Shown in pieces: positions 50,215 through 60,304 of a DNA stretch of 64,000 nt. The notes beneath the pieces are model-generated. The model did no database searches. It had not been told where the DNA came from and saw nothing but the letters and a program-made list of their open reading frames with translations. The translations under genes were made by a program, and so were the position numbers. Source of the stretch: an uncultured Clostridia bacterium. GTDB taxonomy: Bacteria > Bacillota > Clostridia > TANB77 > CAG-508. The DNA is taken from NCBI GenBank assembly GCA_944392455.1, contig CALXWP010000001.1, positions 162,726-226,725 of the forward strand. Reading direction: 5' to 3'. Positions within the stretch are counted from its first letter, which is position 1; every line of letters starts with the position of its first letter.

Positions 50215-50928
50215 TTAATAAATATCATTTGTATCTAATAAGATTTTACTTGGATTATATGTTGTAAGTTTGTCTAATTTTTCTTTTCCAATTAATTTTT
50301 CTAATTGTATTAAAATATTAGGTATCTGTTTATATATAGTATTTGTTCTATGATTATCTGATCCTAAAAAATAAATCTGATTTTTATTAAATAATTTTTC
50401 TACTGTTTCTTTTGCTTCATTACCATATATCCCTATTATACTTCCATAATTTGCTTGACATAGCACACCTTTTTCTATAAATTTAGTTACAATGTTCGGG
50501 TTTTCTTGCACAACTTTATATCTTTCTGGATGTGCTAGTACTGGTATTTTATCATCATTTAAAATCTCTGATATGATTTCATCCATACTTAAAGCATTTA
50601 CATTCATAGGAAATTCAAACAATAAATATTTACTATTATTAAGTGTTACTGCTTTATTCTTTTTTATATTATCTATCATATGAGAACTAGCATAGATCTC
50701 ATTTCCATGATATAGATTTATACCTAAATATTTACTTTCATTAATAATTTTTTCTATTTTATTCTTTATTTTTTTAGCAGGTACTCTAAAATATTCACTA
50801 TAATGAGGTGTAAGTATGATATCTGTAAAACCTACAGTTTTTGCTTCTTTTAGCATTTCAATTGTATCATCTAAAGTTTTAGCTCCATCATCTACTCCAT
50901 ATACTAAATGACAATGTATATCAATCAT
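50215..50928 (-). CDS. PHP-type protein-tyrosine phosphatase, CpsB/YwqE family
   Basis: Manganese-dependent phosphatase that in relatives dephosphorylates the tyrosine kinase controlling exopolysaccharide synthesis. 237 residues: IDIHCHLVYGVDDGA at the N-terminus, LTPHYSE, a YHGNEIY segment, VLAHPERY and LGSDNHRTN near the end, giving the PHP metal ligands. AAAGAGAT precedes ATG at 50928. No capsule kinase gene is adjacent, so its partner is elsewhere. Acts in the cytoplasm. Confidence 0.88.
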   Translation of the reverse strand: MIDIHCHLVYGVDDGAKTLDDTIEMLKEAKTVGFTDIILTPHYSEYFRVPAKKIKNKIEKIINESKYLGINLYHGNEIYASSHMIDNIKKNKAVTLNNSKYLLFEFPMNVNALSMDEIISEILNDDKIPVLAHPERYKVVQENPNIVTKFIEKGVLCQANYGSIIGIYGNEAKETVEKLFNKNQIYFLGSDNHRTNTIYKQIPNILIQLEKLIGKEKLDKLTTYNPSKILLDTNDIY

Positions 50929-50993
50929 ATATTTATCTCTTTCTATTTATAATAATTTATAATAAATTTTAGCAAAGAAATTAACAAAAAGCA

Positions 50994-51025
50994 AGAATAC
51001 AGAATATATAATTATTCTGTATTCT
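50994..51025 (-). terminator. Intrinsic terminator of the Spo0E-like gene
   Basis: A perfect 13-bp inverted repeat AGAATACAGAATA / TATTCTGTATTCT (50994-51006 with 51013-51025), followed on the minus strand by TGCTTTTTG. Confidence 0.8.
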
Positions 51026-51068
51026 CTCTTCTTTCTTAATTAAATCTTTTATTTGTTTTTAGTCAAAT

Positions 51069-51215
51069 TTAGTTACACTTGTTTAGTTCTTTCATCTTTT
51101 TATTGATGTACTTATCAAGTATTTGACTCTGTTTTAAAATTTTGTCGTAATTCTCTCCATTACTTATTAATATCTCTAGTTTTCTTTTGTGATAGTTAAG
51201 TAGTGTATCTAACAT
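51069..51215 (-). CDS. Spo0E-like sporulation regulatory peptide
   Basis: 48 residues from ATG 51215 (AGAGGTG seven bases upstream). It is a helical hairpin with the Spo0E signature SQILDKYI at about residues 31-38. Proteins of this family dephosphorylate Spo0A~P and so hold back sporulation. Length and motif fit well. Its own terminator follows, so it is a single-gene unit. Confidence 0.85.
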   Translation of the reverse strand: MLDTLLNYHKRKLEILISNGENYDKILKQSQILDKYINKKMKELNKCN

Positions 51216-51329
51216 ATGCTATCACCTCTACTGTGATTATAGCACATATCAAAAATAAATTTTGTCGAACTTTGTCAAAAATATAAATTTTTTTAATTTT
51301 TTTACATTTTTTGCATAAATAATCATTTA

Positions 51330-52349
51330 TTATTCTGAATATCCTGTTCTTTCAATTATTCTATCACTAATTTCTTGTACCGCTTCTGAAGGTGTATAAC
51401 TTTCTTCTCCAAAAGCTTCCATATGTAATTCTTTCACATTTGATTCTAATGTTACAGGTACACCATACCATAAATCTAATGTTATACCTTCTACATCATA
51501 TGGCCAACCAATGCTTTCATTAATTTCATATTGCAAGATTGTTGGTGCAAGCATAATTATCTCATCTGGTCCTATATTAGTATAAATCTCTGGTAATATT
51601 TGATCTGCTAAATCATTGATTTCTCCTAAGCTTTTTGTTTTTAGCTTTTCAAACATTGCTTCAATAACAGTCCTCATTCTTTCAGTTCTTCTATAATCTC
51701 CTCCATCTGTATGTCTTATTCTTGCATAAGAAACAGCTTGTACACCATCTAATGTTTGAATTCCAGGTTCTGTTATGAAATCAGATGTCATTCCAGTATG
51801 TTTAGATGTATCTGAAATAACAGAATTTAAAGCTTCTACTTCATCACTTTCTATATTTATTTCAATTCCTCCTAATGCATTTACAGCATCTGCAACAGCA
51901 TCAAAATTTACAGTTACGAATTCAGTTACATTTAAATCTAAATTTTCATTTAAGGTTTTTAGTGCAAGTTCTGGTCCTCCATAAGCATATGCATGTGTTA
52001 TTTTGTCTAAACCATAACCATCTATATCAACATATGTATCTCTATATACAGAAATTAAATTTATTTCTTTTGTATCATTATTTATACTAGCAATAATAAT
52101 ACAATCACTTCTATTTCCTTCTCCTAAATCACTATCTCTACTGTCAACTCCATAAATTGCTATATTTCTATATCCTGATAAATTTTCTGCTACAGTTTGT
52201 GATACATTTAAATTGTTTTCATCAATATCAACTTGTTGCATTTTGCTTAATTTTCCTCTTATAAAGAAGTATCCTGATCCTACTGCTATTATTGCTAAGA
52301 TAACTAGTATTAGTATAAGTATTCCTAATACTTTAAAGAATTTTTTCAT
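51330..52349 (-). CDS. LytR-CpsA-Psr family glycopolymer transferase
   Basis: Attaches polyprenyl-linked anionic glycopolymers, such as teichoic acid, to peptidoglycan. 339 residues: one N-terminal membrane helix (about 7-31), then the LCP domain with NIAIYGVDSRD (Asp and Arg for pyrophosphate), GNRSDCIIIASI, LISVYRDTYVDI, AYAYGGPELALKTL, DAVADAVNALGGIEI and VSYARIRHTDGGDYRRTERM. AGAGGAG precedes ATG at 52349. Fits with the WecA/TagO-type enzyme at 46001-47128. Confidence 0.94.
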   Translation of the reverse strand: MKKFFKVLGILILILVILAIIAVGSGYFFIRGKLSKMQQVDIDENNLNVSQTVAENLSGYRNIAIYGVDSRDSDLGEGNRSDCIIIASINNDTKEINLISVYRDTYVDIDGYGLDKITHAYAYGGPELALKTLNENLDLNVTEFVTVNFDAVADAVNALGGIEINIESDEVEALNSVISDTSKHTGMTSDFITEPGIQTLDGVQAVSYARIRHTDGGDYRRTERMRTVIEAMFEKLKTKSLGEINDLADQILPEIYTNIGPDEIIMLAPTILQYEINESIGWPYDVEGITLDLWYGVPVTLESNVKELHMEAFGEESYTPSEAVQEISDRIIERTGYSE

Positions 52350-52420
52350 TTTATATTCTCCTCTTAATACTTTTAATTTTACTTATATTTTTCTGTGTAT
52401 TTCTATCATATGTTATAATT

Positions 52421-53854
52421 TTATTTACTTAATATTCTAGCAAGTTCTACACCTGAACATGATGCCATCATAAGACCTCTTGTCATACCTCCGCCATCGC
52501 CAATACAATAAAGGTTTTTCATACTTGTTTCAAAATTATTATCAATTTCTACTTTATTACTATAAAATTTAATTTCTGGTCCATAAAGTAAATTATCTGG
52601 ATTTGCAAATCCTTCAATAACTTTATCTAAACTTCTAATAAATCTTAGAATATCTGTCATAGTTCTATATCCTAATGCAAAAGTAATATCTCCTGGTACA
52701 GCTGTTTTTAATGTTGGTACTACAGAATTTTCTTTTAATTCATTTTCCCATGTTCTTTTTCCTCTATATATGTCTCCTAATCTTTGAACTACAATATTAC
52801 CCGCACCAAGTTCATTTAAGTTTTTAGCTACATTTCTACCATAATCTATTGGTTTATTAAATGGATATGTAAAATTATGTGATACTAAAATAGCTAAATT
52901 AGTATTTGTACTTTTTTTATCTTTATATGAATGTCCATTTACTAGAGTTAAATCATTATCATATACTTCATTTGCTACAAATCCACTAGGGTTTTGGCAA
53001 AATGTTCTTACTTTATCTCTAAAAGGTTCTGGTCTTCCTATAAATTTTCCTTCGTACATATAGTCATTTACTTTTTTCATAACACTATCTGGAAGTTCAT
53101 ATCTTATTCCAATATCAACAGTTCCAGGCTTTGTTTGTATATTATGTCTGTCACAAAGTTCTGTAAGCCAATTAGCTCCTTTTCTTCCAACAGCAATAAC
53201 TACTTTATCACCATAGATCTCTTCTAATTCTACATTTTCATCTACTTTATCAGCTTTTTTTACTTTAACGCCAATAGCTTTATTATCCTCCACTATTATA
53301 TCTTCTACAATAGTATTAAACATCATGTTAATTCCATTGTCTTCTAAATACTTCTCAATTTTCTTATATATTTCGTGACTTTTTTCTGTACCTAAATGTC
53401 TTATTGGAATATTAATTAAATTAATACCTTCTTTTTTTGCTTTATCATATATTTTCTTTATTTCTTCTTTATGTTCTGTTCCTTCAAGTTTTTTATCAGC
53501 ACCAAATTTTAGATAAATATCATCTGCATAATCTATTAAGCCTTTTGTCTTTTCTACTCCTATGTATTCATGTAAATTTCCACCAACATAAATATCATCA
53601 TCTTCTTCATTATATAAAGAAAGTTTACCATCAGAAAAAGCTCCAGCACCAGAAAATCCGCTAGTAATATTACAAAATGGTCTACAATGTATGCATTTTC
53701 CTGTTTTTTCTATTGGACAAAATCTATCTTCTACCCTTTTTCCTTCTTCTATAAGCAATACATTTTTTGCATTATTTTTTTGTATTAATTCATATGCTAA
53801 AAATATTGAACTAGGTCCCATTCCAATTACTATTAGATCAAAATTATATGCCAT
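52421..53854 (-). CDS. FAD-dependent dehydrogenase-like oxidoreductase
   Basis: 477 residues. N-terminal Rossmann motif VIGMGPSSIFLAYEL, then GKCIHCRPFCNITSGFSGAGAFSDGKL, a long insert, VVIAVGRKGANWL, and a C-terminal CIGDGGGMTRGLMMAS FAD-binding segment. It belongs to the large group annotated as FAD-dependent dehydrogenases or NAD(FAD)-utilising oxidoreductases; the substrate is not known. The Cys cluster C-x-x-C-x-x-x-C near residue 60 may hold a redox centre. ATG 53854 has AAAGGAG ten bases upstream; it follows holA by 17 bases and is probably co-transcribed. Confidence 0.82.
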   Translation of the reverse strand: MAYNFDLIVIGMGPSSIFLAYELIQKNNAKNVLLIEEGKRVEDRFCPIEKTGKCIHCRPFCNITSGFSGAGAFSDGKLSLYNEEDDDIYVGGNLHEYIGVEKTKGLIDYADDIYLKFGADKKLEGTEHKEEIKKIYDKAKKEGINLINIPIRHLGTEKSHEIYKKIEKYLEDNGINMMFNTIVEDIIVEDNKAIGVKVKKADKVDENVELEEIYGDKVVIAVGRKGANWLTELCDRHNIQTKPGTVDIGIRYELPDSVMKKVNDYMYEGKFIGRPEPFRDKVRTFCQNPSGFVANEVYDNDLTLVNGHSYKDKKSTNTNLAILVSHNFTYPFNKPIDYGRNVAKNLNELGAGNIVVQRLGDIYRGKRTWENELKENSVVPTLKTAVPGDITFALGYRTMTDILRFIRSLDKVIEGFANPDNLLYGPEIKFYSNKVEIDNNFETSMKNLYCIGDGGGMTRGLMMASCSGVELARILSK

Positions 53855-53871
53855 ATTACTTATGCTCCTTT

Positions 53872-54855
53872 CTATGAACAATATCTACAAAGTATTGATT
53901 CTAAACCAATATTAATATCAATTAAACCAACTTTATAATTTGCATCTAAATTTATAAATTCATCCATAATCTTTTCTATTTCTTCCTTAGTAAAATATTT
54001 AGCTTGCATTTTATATTTATTTATTAAAAACATTTGATTAGGCTTTAATTTCATTGTAGACGCTAAATCTTTTCTATATTCTTCTGCTATTTTTACTATA
54101 TATAGTTTTTTAAAGTGATTATATAAAGTAATTAAAATCTTTTGAATTGGTTCTTTTTCATATATTAAATTATTTAACACTTCAATTGCTTTTTTTGTAT
54201 CTCTTTTACCTAAATTATCTGTTAAATCAAAAATTACACTATCTATTTGTTTTATTGTTAATAAATCTATTTCTTTATTTGTTATTGTACCATTTGCTCC
54301 AACATATTCTATTAGTTTTCTTATTTCATTTATTAAATCTTGCATATTTGTGCCAATACATTCTACAAAATATTTTGCTGATACATTATCTATTTTTACC
54401 TTATATGCCATACATATTTTTTGTATATTTTGCATAGCTTCAGGAAGTTTAAGTACACTAAATTCTTTTACCTCGCCTAATTTTTCAATAGTTTTATATA
54501 AAGTATTTTTTTCGGCACTTTCTTCCACAAATATAACTTCTACAGATTCATTTATTAGCTCTATATTTTCAGTTATGTACTCAGCTATTTTATTAGACAA
54601 ATTAATTAATGCAAGTTCTGCCCCCTTTGCTGTCTTTTTTTCCTTATTAAATAATCCTGTATTTTTAGCAATTATTAATTTCTTTTCATACCCAAAAGCA
54701 GGAGTTTCAATATCAGATATTAATTCTTTTACATTTGTCTCATCTATTTGTATAAAATTAATACCTTTTATTAATTCTCCAAATTCTTTCTTTATTTTTT
54801 TTAATCTGGATTCTAATAAATATGTTTCTTCTCCATAAAGTAACCTAACAGCCAT
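53872..54855 (-). CDS. holA: DNA polymerase III delta subunit
   Basis: Clamp-loader subunit that opens the sliding clamp. 327 residues with LLYGEETYLLESRLKKIKKE at the N-terminus, the FIQIDETN and ETPAFGYEKKLIIAKN segments, IGTNMQDLINEIRKLI and a C-terminal helical collar domain. I place the start at ATG 54855, where AAAGG lies eight bases upstream and the family's N-terminus begins; the 52 extra codons available upstream are not family-like. It is downstream of ruvC in the same direction. Confidence 0.9.
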   Translation of the reverse strand: MAVRLLYGEETYLLESRLKKIKKEFGELIKGINFIQIDETNVKELISDIETPAFGYEKKLIIAKNTGLFNKEKKTAKGAELALINLSNKIAEYITENIELINESVEVIFVEESAEKNTLYKTIEKLGEVKEFSVLKLPEAMQNIQKICMAYKVKIDNVSAKYFVECIGTNMQDLINEIRKLIEYVGANGTITNKEIDLLTIKQIDSVIFDLTDNLGKRDTKKAIEVLNNLIYEKEPIQKILITLYNHFKKLYIVKIAEEYRKDLASTMKLKPNQMFLINKYKMQAKYFTKEEIEKIMDEFINLDANYKVGLIDINIGLESILCRYCS

Positions 54856-54916
54856 GTTTAATACCTTTCTTATTAGTATTTTATATTTTAATATTTTTTT
54901 GTACTTAGCAATGTAT

Positions 54917-55402
54917 TTAAAGCTTAACAGAAAATTTAGATGAATGCGCATGGCATATTGCTGCTGCCATACTATCTGTAGTATCATCAAGCTTTGGTAA
55001 TTTATCAACACCTAAAATAGTTTTTACCATTTTTTGTACTTGTATTTTATCTGCTCTACCATATCCTACTACAGCTTGTTTTATTTGAAGTGGAGTATAC
55101 TCATATGTTGGAATATTTTTTCTACATCCTACAACAAGTATTACTCCTCTTGCTTGTGCAACATTTATTGCGGTTTTTGCATTATTATTGAAGAATAATT
55201 CTTCTACTGAGATTGCATCTGGTTTATATGTATCAATTATTTCCTCTAAATCATTATTTAATTTTAAAAGTCTTAAAGGAAATGACTCACCAGCCTGTGT
55301 TAATACTGCTCCAGATGTTATAAGTTTAAACTTATTTCCTATATAATCTATTACGCTATATCCTGTTATTGCAAAACCAGGATCTATTCCTAGTATTCTC
55401 AT
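54917..55402 (-). CDS. ruvC: Crossover junction endodeoxyribonuclease RuvC
   Basis: Holliday-junction resolvase. 161 residues: ILGIDPGFAITGYSVID gives the first catalytic Asp, AISVEELFFNNN the Glu, and a late LDDTTDSMAAAICHAH segment the two Asp residues, so the acidic tetrad is complete. Start ATG 55402 has AAGG eight bases upstream and begins directly at the family N-terminus; the ATG 12 codons earlier does not. Part of the murB-yvcK-debranching-ruvC-holA run. Confidence 0.95.
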   Translation of the reverse strand: MRILGIDPGFAITGYSVIDYIGNKFKLITSGAVLTQAGESFPLRLLKLNNDLEEIIDTYKPDAISVEELFFNNNAKTAINVAQARGVILVVGCRKNIPTYEYTPLQIKQAVVGYGRADKIQVQKMVKTILGVDKLPKLDDTTDSMAAAICHAHSSKFSVKL

Positions 55403-55466
55403 AAATTCAACCTTCTTTTTGTATTTTTCTTTTGACATATAAATTTATTTATATTAAGAATTTTTG

Positions 55467-57521
55467 CTAGTTTTTATACTTTTTACTGCTCTCGTTAGTT
55501 ACTATTCTTAATACCTCTGCAACACTCCAAGCTTGTGCAATAGTACCTTGTGGCATATATTTTCTTTTTTCTATATCATATAATTCGCAAATACTACCAA
55601 CAGACATACTATGAATCATTTCATCCATAAATGTTTTTTTAGTAGTTTCTCTAAAAGTTTCTAATTTATCTTCTAATTCTTTTTTTGCTTTTTTATTTTT
55701 TTCAGTATTTATCATATTTCTTAATGTATCATAATATAATCCTAAAAGCCATGGCCATATAACTCCTTGGTGATAACTCATATCTCTTTTCATCATATCC
55801 CCTTCATATCTATCTATATATCCTGGCTCTCCTTTAGCAAGTGTTTTTAACCCATAAGGTGTCAGTAGTTTTTTCTCTACTATAGATAGTATTTGTTTTG
55901 CTTCTTCACTATTAGGATCTATTACTTGGTATGATAAAGAAAGTGAAAATAACTGATTTGGCCTTATTTTAGAATCTCCTAATACATCATATAAACATTT
56001 TCTTCTCTTATTAAAGAATTTTTCATTAAAGCTTTTCTTACATTTCTTAGCAAGATCTGCATACTTTTTGCCTTTATCTTTACCTTTTATTAAAATTGTT
56101 AACTCTTCCATTACCTTAAGAGCATTATACCACATACTATTTATTTCAACATTTTTTCCATTTCTAGGAGTAACAACAAAATCTCCAATTTTAGCATCCA
56201 TCCATGTATTTTGAATTTTTTCAGTACCTGATGATATTAAATAATCTGTATCTAAATATATATTATTTCCATCAATATCTATTCTATCTTGATATGCTGT
56301 TATAATTTTTAGAAGTGATGGATATATATTGTCCCTTACCCATTCATAATCTCCGGTATAATCTAAATATTTTTTAACTTGTTCAAATAATAAAAGGGAA
56401 GCATCTGCACTATTATATAAAGGTCTAGAATCAAATCCTGAATATCCATTTGGTACTAGTCCATATTTAATATCTCTTATACATGTAAGAAGTACTTCTT
56501 TTGCTTCTTTAAATCTTTTAGTTTTTAAAAGTAAACCTTCAAAAGATATTAAAGTATCTCTTCCCCAATCTAAAAACCAATGATATCCAGCAATTACTGT
56601 ATATAACGCGAATGAAGGTCTATATACAATAAAATTATCTGTAGCAAGGATAAGGTCTTTTAAAAAGTTTGCATATTCTTTATCCTTTGCTTCTTTTTTA
56701 TTTTCTTTTAATAATTCTGTTTTATCAACAATAGTACATAATCTTAATATTTCTTGATTTATTAGTTGTTTTCCATCTATTTCCTCAATATTTTGCTCTA
56801 GTGAACATATAAAAGTAAAACTTTTTTCTTCATTTGGTTCAATATCTACTTCATATACACCAGTAACAGCATGATTTTCTATAGGACCTTGTCCTCTTTT
56901 TTCCTCTTCAATATAATACATATCATAGAACATATCATTTTCATGTTCTATATATTTGCCTTCTTTTAAAAACATATATACAGGATATTGAGAATTTTTA
57001 TCAATAACTAATTTTACTTTTCCATCTTCTATTTGTTGTTTTATATCAATTTTTTCTTCATTATTAGTTGTATGAAAACCTCTAAAATTTACTACAGGTG
57101 CTAATTTCATTTTTATTTTTTTGTCTATATTTTTTATATTATAATAGACTGCTACTGTATTTTTTCCATAATCCATACATATATACTTCTTTATAGTTAT
57201 ACCTTCAACATCATATGTGAATATTGGTATAAATTCTTTTTGAAATTCTACCAGTTTTTTATATCCATCAGAAATATAGTTTTTACATACATTAGTATAC
57301 AAATTATATTCTTTTTCTCCAACAACAATGCTTTCATCCAATTTAGAAAGTATCACCTGTCTATTTCCTGGTGGCATTAGAGGCGCAATTAAAAGCCCAT
57401 GATATTTACGTGTATTTGCTCCTATAATAGTAGAACTACTATAGCCACCAATACCATTTGTAATTATCCATTCTTTCTTTAATCCATTTTCTAAAGATAA
57501 ATCTTCTCCACTATATTTCAT
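55467..57521 (-). CDS. Glycogen debranching enzyme, amylo-alpha-1,6-glucosidase type
   Basis: Cytoplasmic enzyme acting on alpha-1,6 branches of glycogen or related glucans. 684 residues: an N-terminal beta-rich domain with WIITNGIGGYSSSTIIGANTRKYHGLLIAP-type signature (residues 18-47), and a C-terminal (alpha/alpha)6 barrel with AGYHWFLDWGRDTLIS, GLVPNGYSGF, YNSADASLL and SYHQGVIWPWLLG, as in the GH133/archaeal-type debranching family. GGAGG precedes ATG at 57521. No glycogen synthase genes are near. It lies 57 bases after yvcK. Confidence 0.9.
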   Translation of the reverse strand: MKYSGEDLSLENGLKKEWIITNGIGGYSSSTIIGANTRKYHGLLIAPLMPPGNRQVILSKLDESIVVGEKEYNLYTNVCKNYISDGYKKLVEFQKEFIPIFTYDVEGITIKKYICMDYGKNTVAVYYNIKNIDKKIKMKLAPVVNFRGFHTTNNEEKIDIKQQIEDGKVKLVIDKNSQYPVYMFLKEGKYIEHENDMFYDMYYIEEEKRGQGPIENHAVTGVYEVDIEPNEEKSFTFICSLEQNIEEIDGKQLINQEILRLCTIVDKTELLKENKKEAKDKEYANFLKDLILATDNFIVYRPSFALYTVIAGYHWFLDWGRDTLISFEGLLLKTKRFKEAKEVLLTCIRDIKYGLVPNGYSGFDSRPLYNSADASLLLFEQVKKYLDYTGDYEWVRDNIYPSLLKIITAYQDRIDIDGNNIYLDTDYLISSGTEKIQNTWMDAKIGDFVVTPRNGKNVEINSMWYNALKVMEELTILIKGKDKGKKYADLAKKCKKSFNEKFFNKRRKCLYDVLGDSKIRPNQLFSLSLSYQVIDPNSEEAKQILSIVEKKLLTPYGLKTLAKGEPGYIDRYEGDMMKRDMSYHQGVIWPWLLGLYYDTLRNMINTEKNKKAKKELEDKLETFRETTKKTFMDEMIHSMSVGSICELYDIEKRKYMPQGTIAQAWSVAEVLRIVTNESSKKYKN

Positions 57522-57578
57522 TTGTTTCCTCCATACTTTTTTTAAGTTTTTATCTAATTTTGTTTTTTATTTATGCTT

Positions 57579-59114
57579 TTATCTTTTATTTTTGTTAGCT
57601 TGTTTCTTTTGCATTTTTTCTTTTTGTTTAAGTTTTATGTCAGATTCTTTTATTGATTCTATTCTATCACTATATTTAGAAAAGAATTTACTTTTTCTTT
57701 GTTTTTTCTTTTCTTCTCCTTTTTTTGCTTTTTTACGATTTTTTATTTTTTGTTCATTTGCTTTTACATTTTTCTTGATAGATTTTTTACTATCTTTTAA
57801 TTTACTATTAAGCATCATATATTGAGCATTATTTTCCATGTTATTGAATTTTAAATCATCACAGATAAGTTGTATAACAGTTGCTGCTATAGCATCTGGA
57901 TTATGACGAATATGTCCATTTTCTACATGAGATAATTTTCTTTGGATCATATAAATTCCTTCAACTTTAGCTCTAGATACATCTTGTTCTACAATTTCTC
58001 TTCCTTCCATATTATATTTTCTTATATATTCTGGAACAATTTCTCCTGTATCATATATACAATATTCTATAACGCCTTTTCCAACATGCTCATTAATTGC
58101 CTTAATATGTTCTGATAATGTATAATTATCTGTTTGACCAGGTTCAGTCATTAAATTACTTACATATATTTTAAATCCTTTACTCTCTTTTATTGCTTTA
58201 GACACGCCTTTTACTAAAAGATTTGGTATAACATTTGTATATAAAGAGCCTGGTCCTATTATTATAGCATCAGCTTCTTCAATTGCTTCTAATACTCCTG
58301 GTGATGGTTTACAATTTGAAGGATTTATAAATATTCTACTTATCTTAGATGTTGTTTCACTAGTTTTTTCTGGTATTTTATCTTTACTTTCTATAACTGT
58401 ACCATCTTCAAGTTCTGCACATATCTTTATTTCTTCCATTGTAACAGGAAGTACTTTACCTGTCATATTAAATACATTTTCTGATTGTTTTACAGATTCT
58501 GCAAAATCTTTATATATATCTTGCATTGCTGTAAAATATATGTCACTAAAATATAATCTGTTTAGTTTTCCATACTTAAATTTATAATTCATAAGTCTTT
58601 TAACAGAATCTTCTTTAGCTGAAAGTGCTATAATACTATTTTTTATATCATCTAAAGGAAGCATTGAAAGTTCTTTACTAGATTCTGATTCCGGCTCCCC
58701 ATAATCAGATACTGTAACAATTGCTGTTATATTATCTGTATAATTTTTAAGACCTCTTAAAACAGAATTTAATCCATTCCCTCCTCCGATCACAACAATC
58801 TTTGGTCCTTGGTTATATACTCTTTTATTAAATATTAATGATTTAACATCATCTTTTTTATCAGCTAATCTTCTATCAGTATCTTCAACTAATATTTCTA
58901 ATGTTCTTTTTTGTATAGCTATAATACTATATACTATTAGCATAAATCCTATAACGAAAGCTGCTGCTATTTTTGCTAAATTTCCGAATTCAATTTGCCT
59001 GCTTGTTAAAATAGATGCCATTCCATAACAACATAAAATTATTCCAATAATTATAAGGATTATCCATCTTTTCATTTTTGTATTTGCTTTAAACCATCTA
59101 AAAAAACCTTTCAC
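57579..59114 (-). CDS. YvcK/GlmR-like gluconeogenesis factor, membrane-linked form
   Basis: 511 residues. Two N-terminal membrane helices (about 16-37 and 45-65) precede a YvcK (CofD-like) domain with VVIGGGNGLNSVLRGLK, VTVSDYG, GNIHFN-type LSMLPLDDIKNSI, GPGSLYTNVIPNLLV and NLMTEPGQTDNYT. The family binds UDP-sugars and links carbon metabolism with peptidoglycan precursor supply through GlmS. The C-terminal 60 residues are a lysine-rich tail. The start is GTG at 59114 with AGGAG eight bases upstream. It follows murB by 11 bases, a typical wall-synthesis pairing. The usual partners rapZ and whiA are absent here. Confidence 0.87.
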   Translation of the reverse strand: MKGFFRWFKANTKMKRWIILIIIGIILCCYGMASILTSRQIEFGNLAKIAAAFVIGFMLIVYSIIAIQKRTLEILVEDTDRRLADKKDDVKSLIFNKRVYNQGPKIVVIGGGNGLNSVLRGLKNYTDNITAIVTVSDYGEPESESSKELSMLPLDDIKNSIIALSAKEDSVKRLMNYKFKYGKLNRLYFSDIYFTAMQDIYKDFAESVKQSENVFNMTGKVLPVTMEEIKICAELEDGTVIESKDKIPEKTSETTSKISRIFINPSNCKPSPGVLEAIEEADAIIIGPGSLYTNVIPNLLVKGVSKAIKESKGFKIYVSNLMTEPGQTDNYTLSEHIKAINEHVGKGVIEYCIYDTGEIVPEYIRKYNMEGREIVEQDVSRAKVEGIYMIQRKLSHVENGHIRHNPDAIAATVIQLICDDLKFNNMENNAQYMMLNSKLKDSKKSIKKNVKANEQKIKNRKKAKKGEEKKKQRKSKFFSKYSDRIESIKESDIKLKQKEKMQKKQANKNKR

Positions 59115-59125
59115 TTTTATTACTC

Positions 59126-60118
59126 CTACTCTCCTATAATTTCGATTTCTAAATTAATAACTTTTCCTTTTTTTTCTAGCACTTCATTTTTAACATAATT
59201 AATTAAATCAATTATATCTTGTGCAGTTGCTTCTCCTGTGTTTACTATAAATCCTGCGTGCTTTTCTGAAACCATAGCTCCACCTATTTTTTTACCTTTT
59301 AAACCACATTCATCTATTAGTTTTGCAGTTATGTAATTATCTCCTCTTTTAAAAGTGCTTCCTGCACTTGGAAAACTAGGTTGATTTTCTTTTCTTGATT
59401 TAGAGAATTCTTCTATTTTAAGTTTAATATCTTCCACATTTCCATATTCCAATTTTAATTTTGTTTCAAGTATCACATATCTTTTATTAAAAAATACACT
59501 TTCTCTATATGAAAATTCTTGCTTTTCATTTGTAAGTTCAACTATTTCTGGCTCATCAGATCTTTTTATAATTTCTTCTAGTTCAATATCATCTATGTAT
59601 GTTTTTTCTGTTAGCATATTATATCTTTTTAGATCCAAACATTTTGTACTTACTACAATATCTTTCATTTCACTTCCATAGGCTCCTGCATTCATTTTTA
59701 CCGCTCCACCTATAGTTCCAGGAATTCCTGATGCAAATTCAAATCCAGAAATACCTCTTTTTAGTAATTCTTGGGAAAGCAGTGCTAAGCTAATGCCTGC
59801 ACCAACAGTAACAAAAACTTCACCATTTTCTCCATCTTCAAATTTAATATTTTCAAAATCTATATTTACAACAATTCCTCTAATTCCTTTATCTTTAACT
59901 AAAACATTACTTCCATTACCAATAATAGTTATACGGTTATTTGTTTTTTTAGCAATTTTTATAACATGTTTTAGCTCATCTATATTTTTTGTTTTTACAA
60001 ATATATCAGCATTTCCACCAACTTTAAAACTTGTATGTTTGTTCATTGGTTCATTCATATATATTTGTCCTGCTGGAATTTCTTCTGATAATTTTTGACA
60101 TACATCTATAATTTTCAA
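59126..60118 (-). CDS. murB: UDP-N-acetylenolpyruvoylglucosamine reductase
   Basis: FAD enzyme that completes UDP-MurNAc synthesis. 330 residues: MNKHTSFKVGGNADIFV and IIGNGSNVLVKDKGIRG bind FAD, ASGIPGTIGGAVKMNAGAYG follows, EFSYRESVFFN and FPSAGSTFKRGDNY carry the catalytic Ser, and the C-terminus has the late Glu (GKVINLEIEIIGE). It is the short type II form. The start is TTG at 60118 with GGAGG nine bases upstream. First gene of the operon with yvcK, and divergent from coaD. Confidence 0.95.
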   Translation of the reverse strand: MKIIDVCQKLSEEIPAGQIYMNEPMNKHTSFKVGGNADIFVKTKNIDELKHVIKIAKKTNNRITIIGNGSNVLVKDKGIRGIVVNIDFENIKFEDGENGEVFVTVGAGISLALLSQELLKRGISGFEFASGIPGTIGGAVKMNAGAYGSEMKDIVVSTKCLDLKRYNMLTEKTYIDDIELEEIIKRSDEPEIVELTNEKQEFSYRESVFFNKRYVILETKLKLEYGNVEDIKLKIEEFSKSRKENQPSFPSAGSTFKRGDNYITAKLIDECGLKGKKIGGAMVSEKHAGFIVNTGEATAQDIIDLINYVKNEVLEKKGKVINLEIEIIGE

Positions 60119-60150
60119 AACCTATTTCCTCCTATTCAAAATCCACATAA

Positions 60151-60179
60151 ATTTTATCATTTTTAGCAAAATATTACAA
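60151..60179 (-). promoter_or_regulatory. Promoter of murB operon
   Basis: On the minus strand TTGTAA (60179-60174), 17 bases, TAAAAT (60156-60151), 32 bases upstream of the murB start. Confidence 0.6.
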
Positions 60180-60231
60180 TACCAAAAAGTATTTAATTAT
60201 TAGTTTTCTTCCTCTCTTATTAAGTTAAAAT

Positions 60232-60260
60232 TTTACCTTTTGTACTTTTTATGATATAAT
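60232..60260 (+). promoter_or_regulatory. Promoter of coaD
   Basis: TTTACC (60232-60237), 17 bases, TATAAT (60255-60260), giving a start about 38 bases before the coaD ATG. Confidence 0.65.
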
Positions 60261-60304
60261 ATTATATGTTTGTATTACTAATATATTTTTTACAGGAGGT
60301 TTTT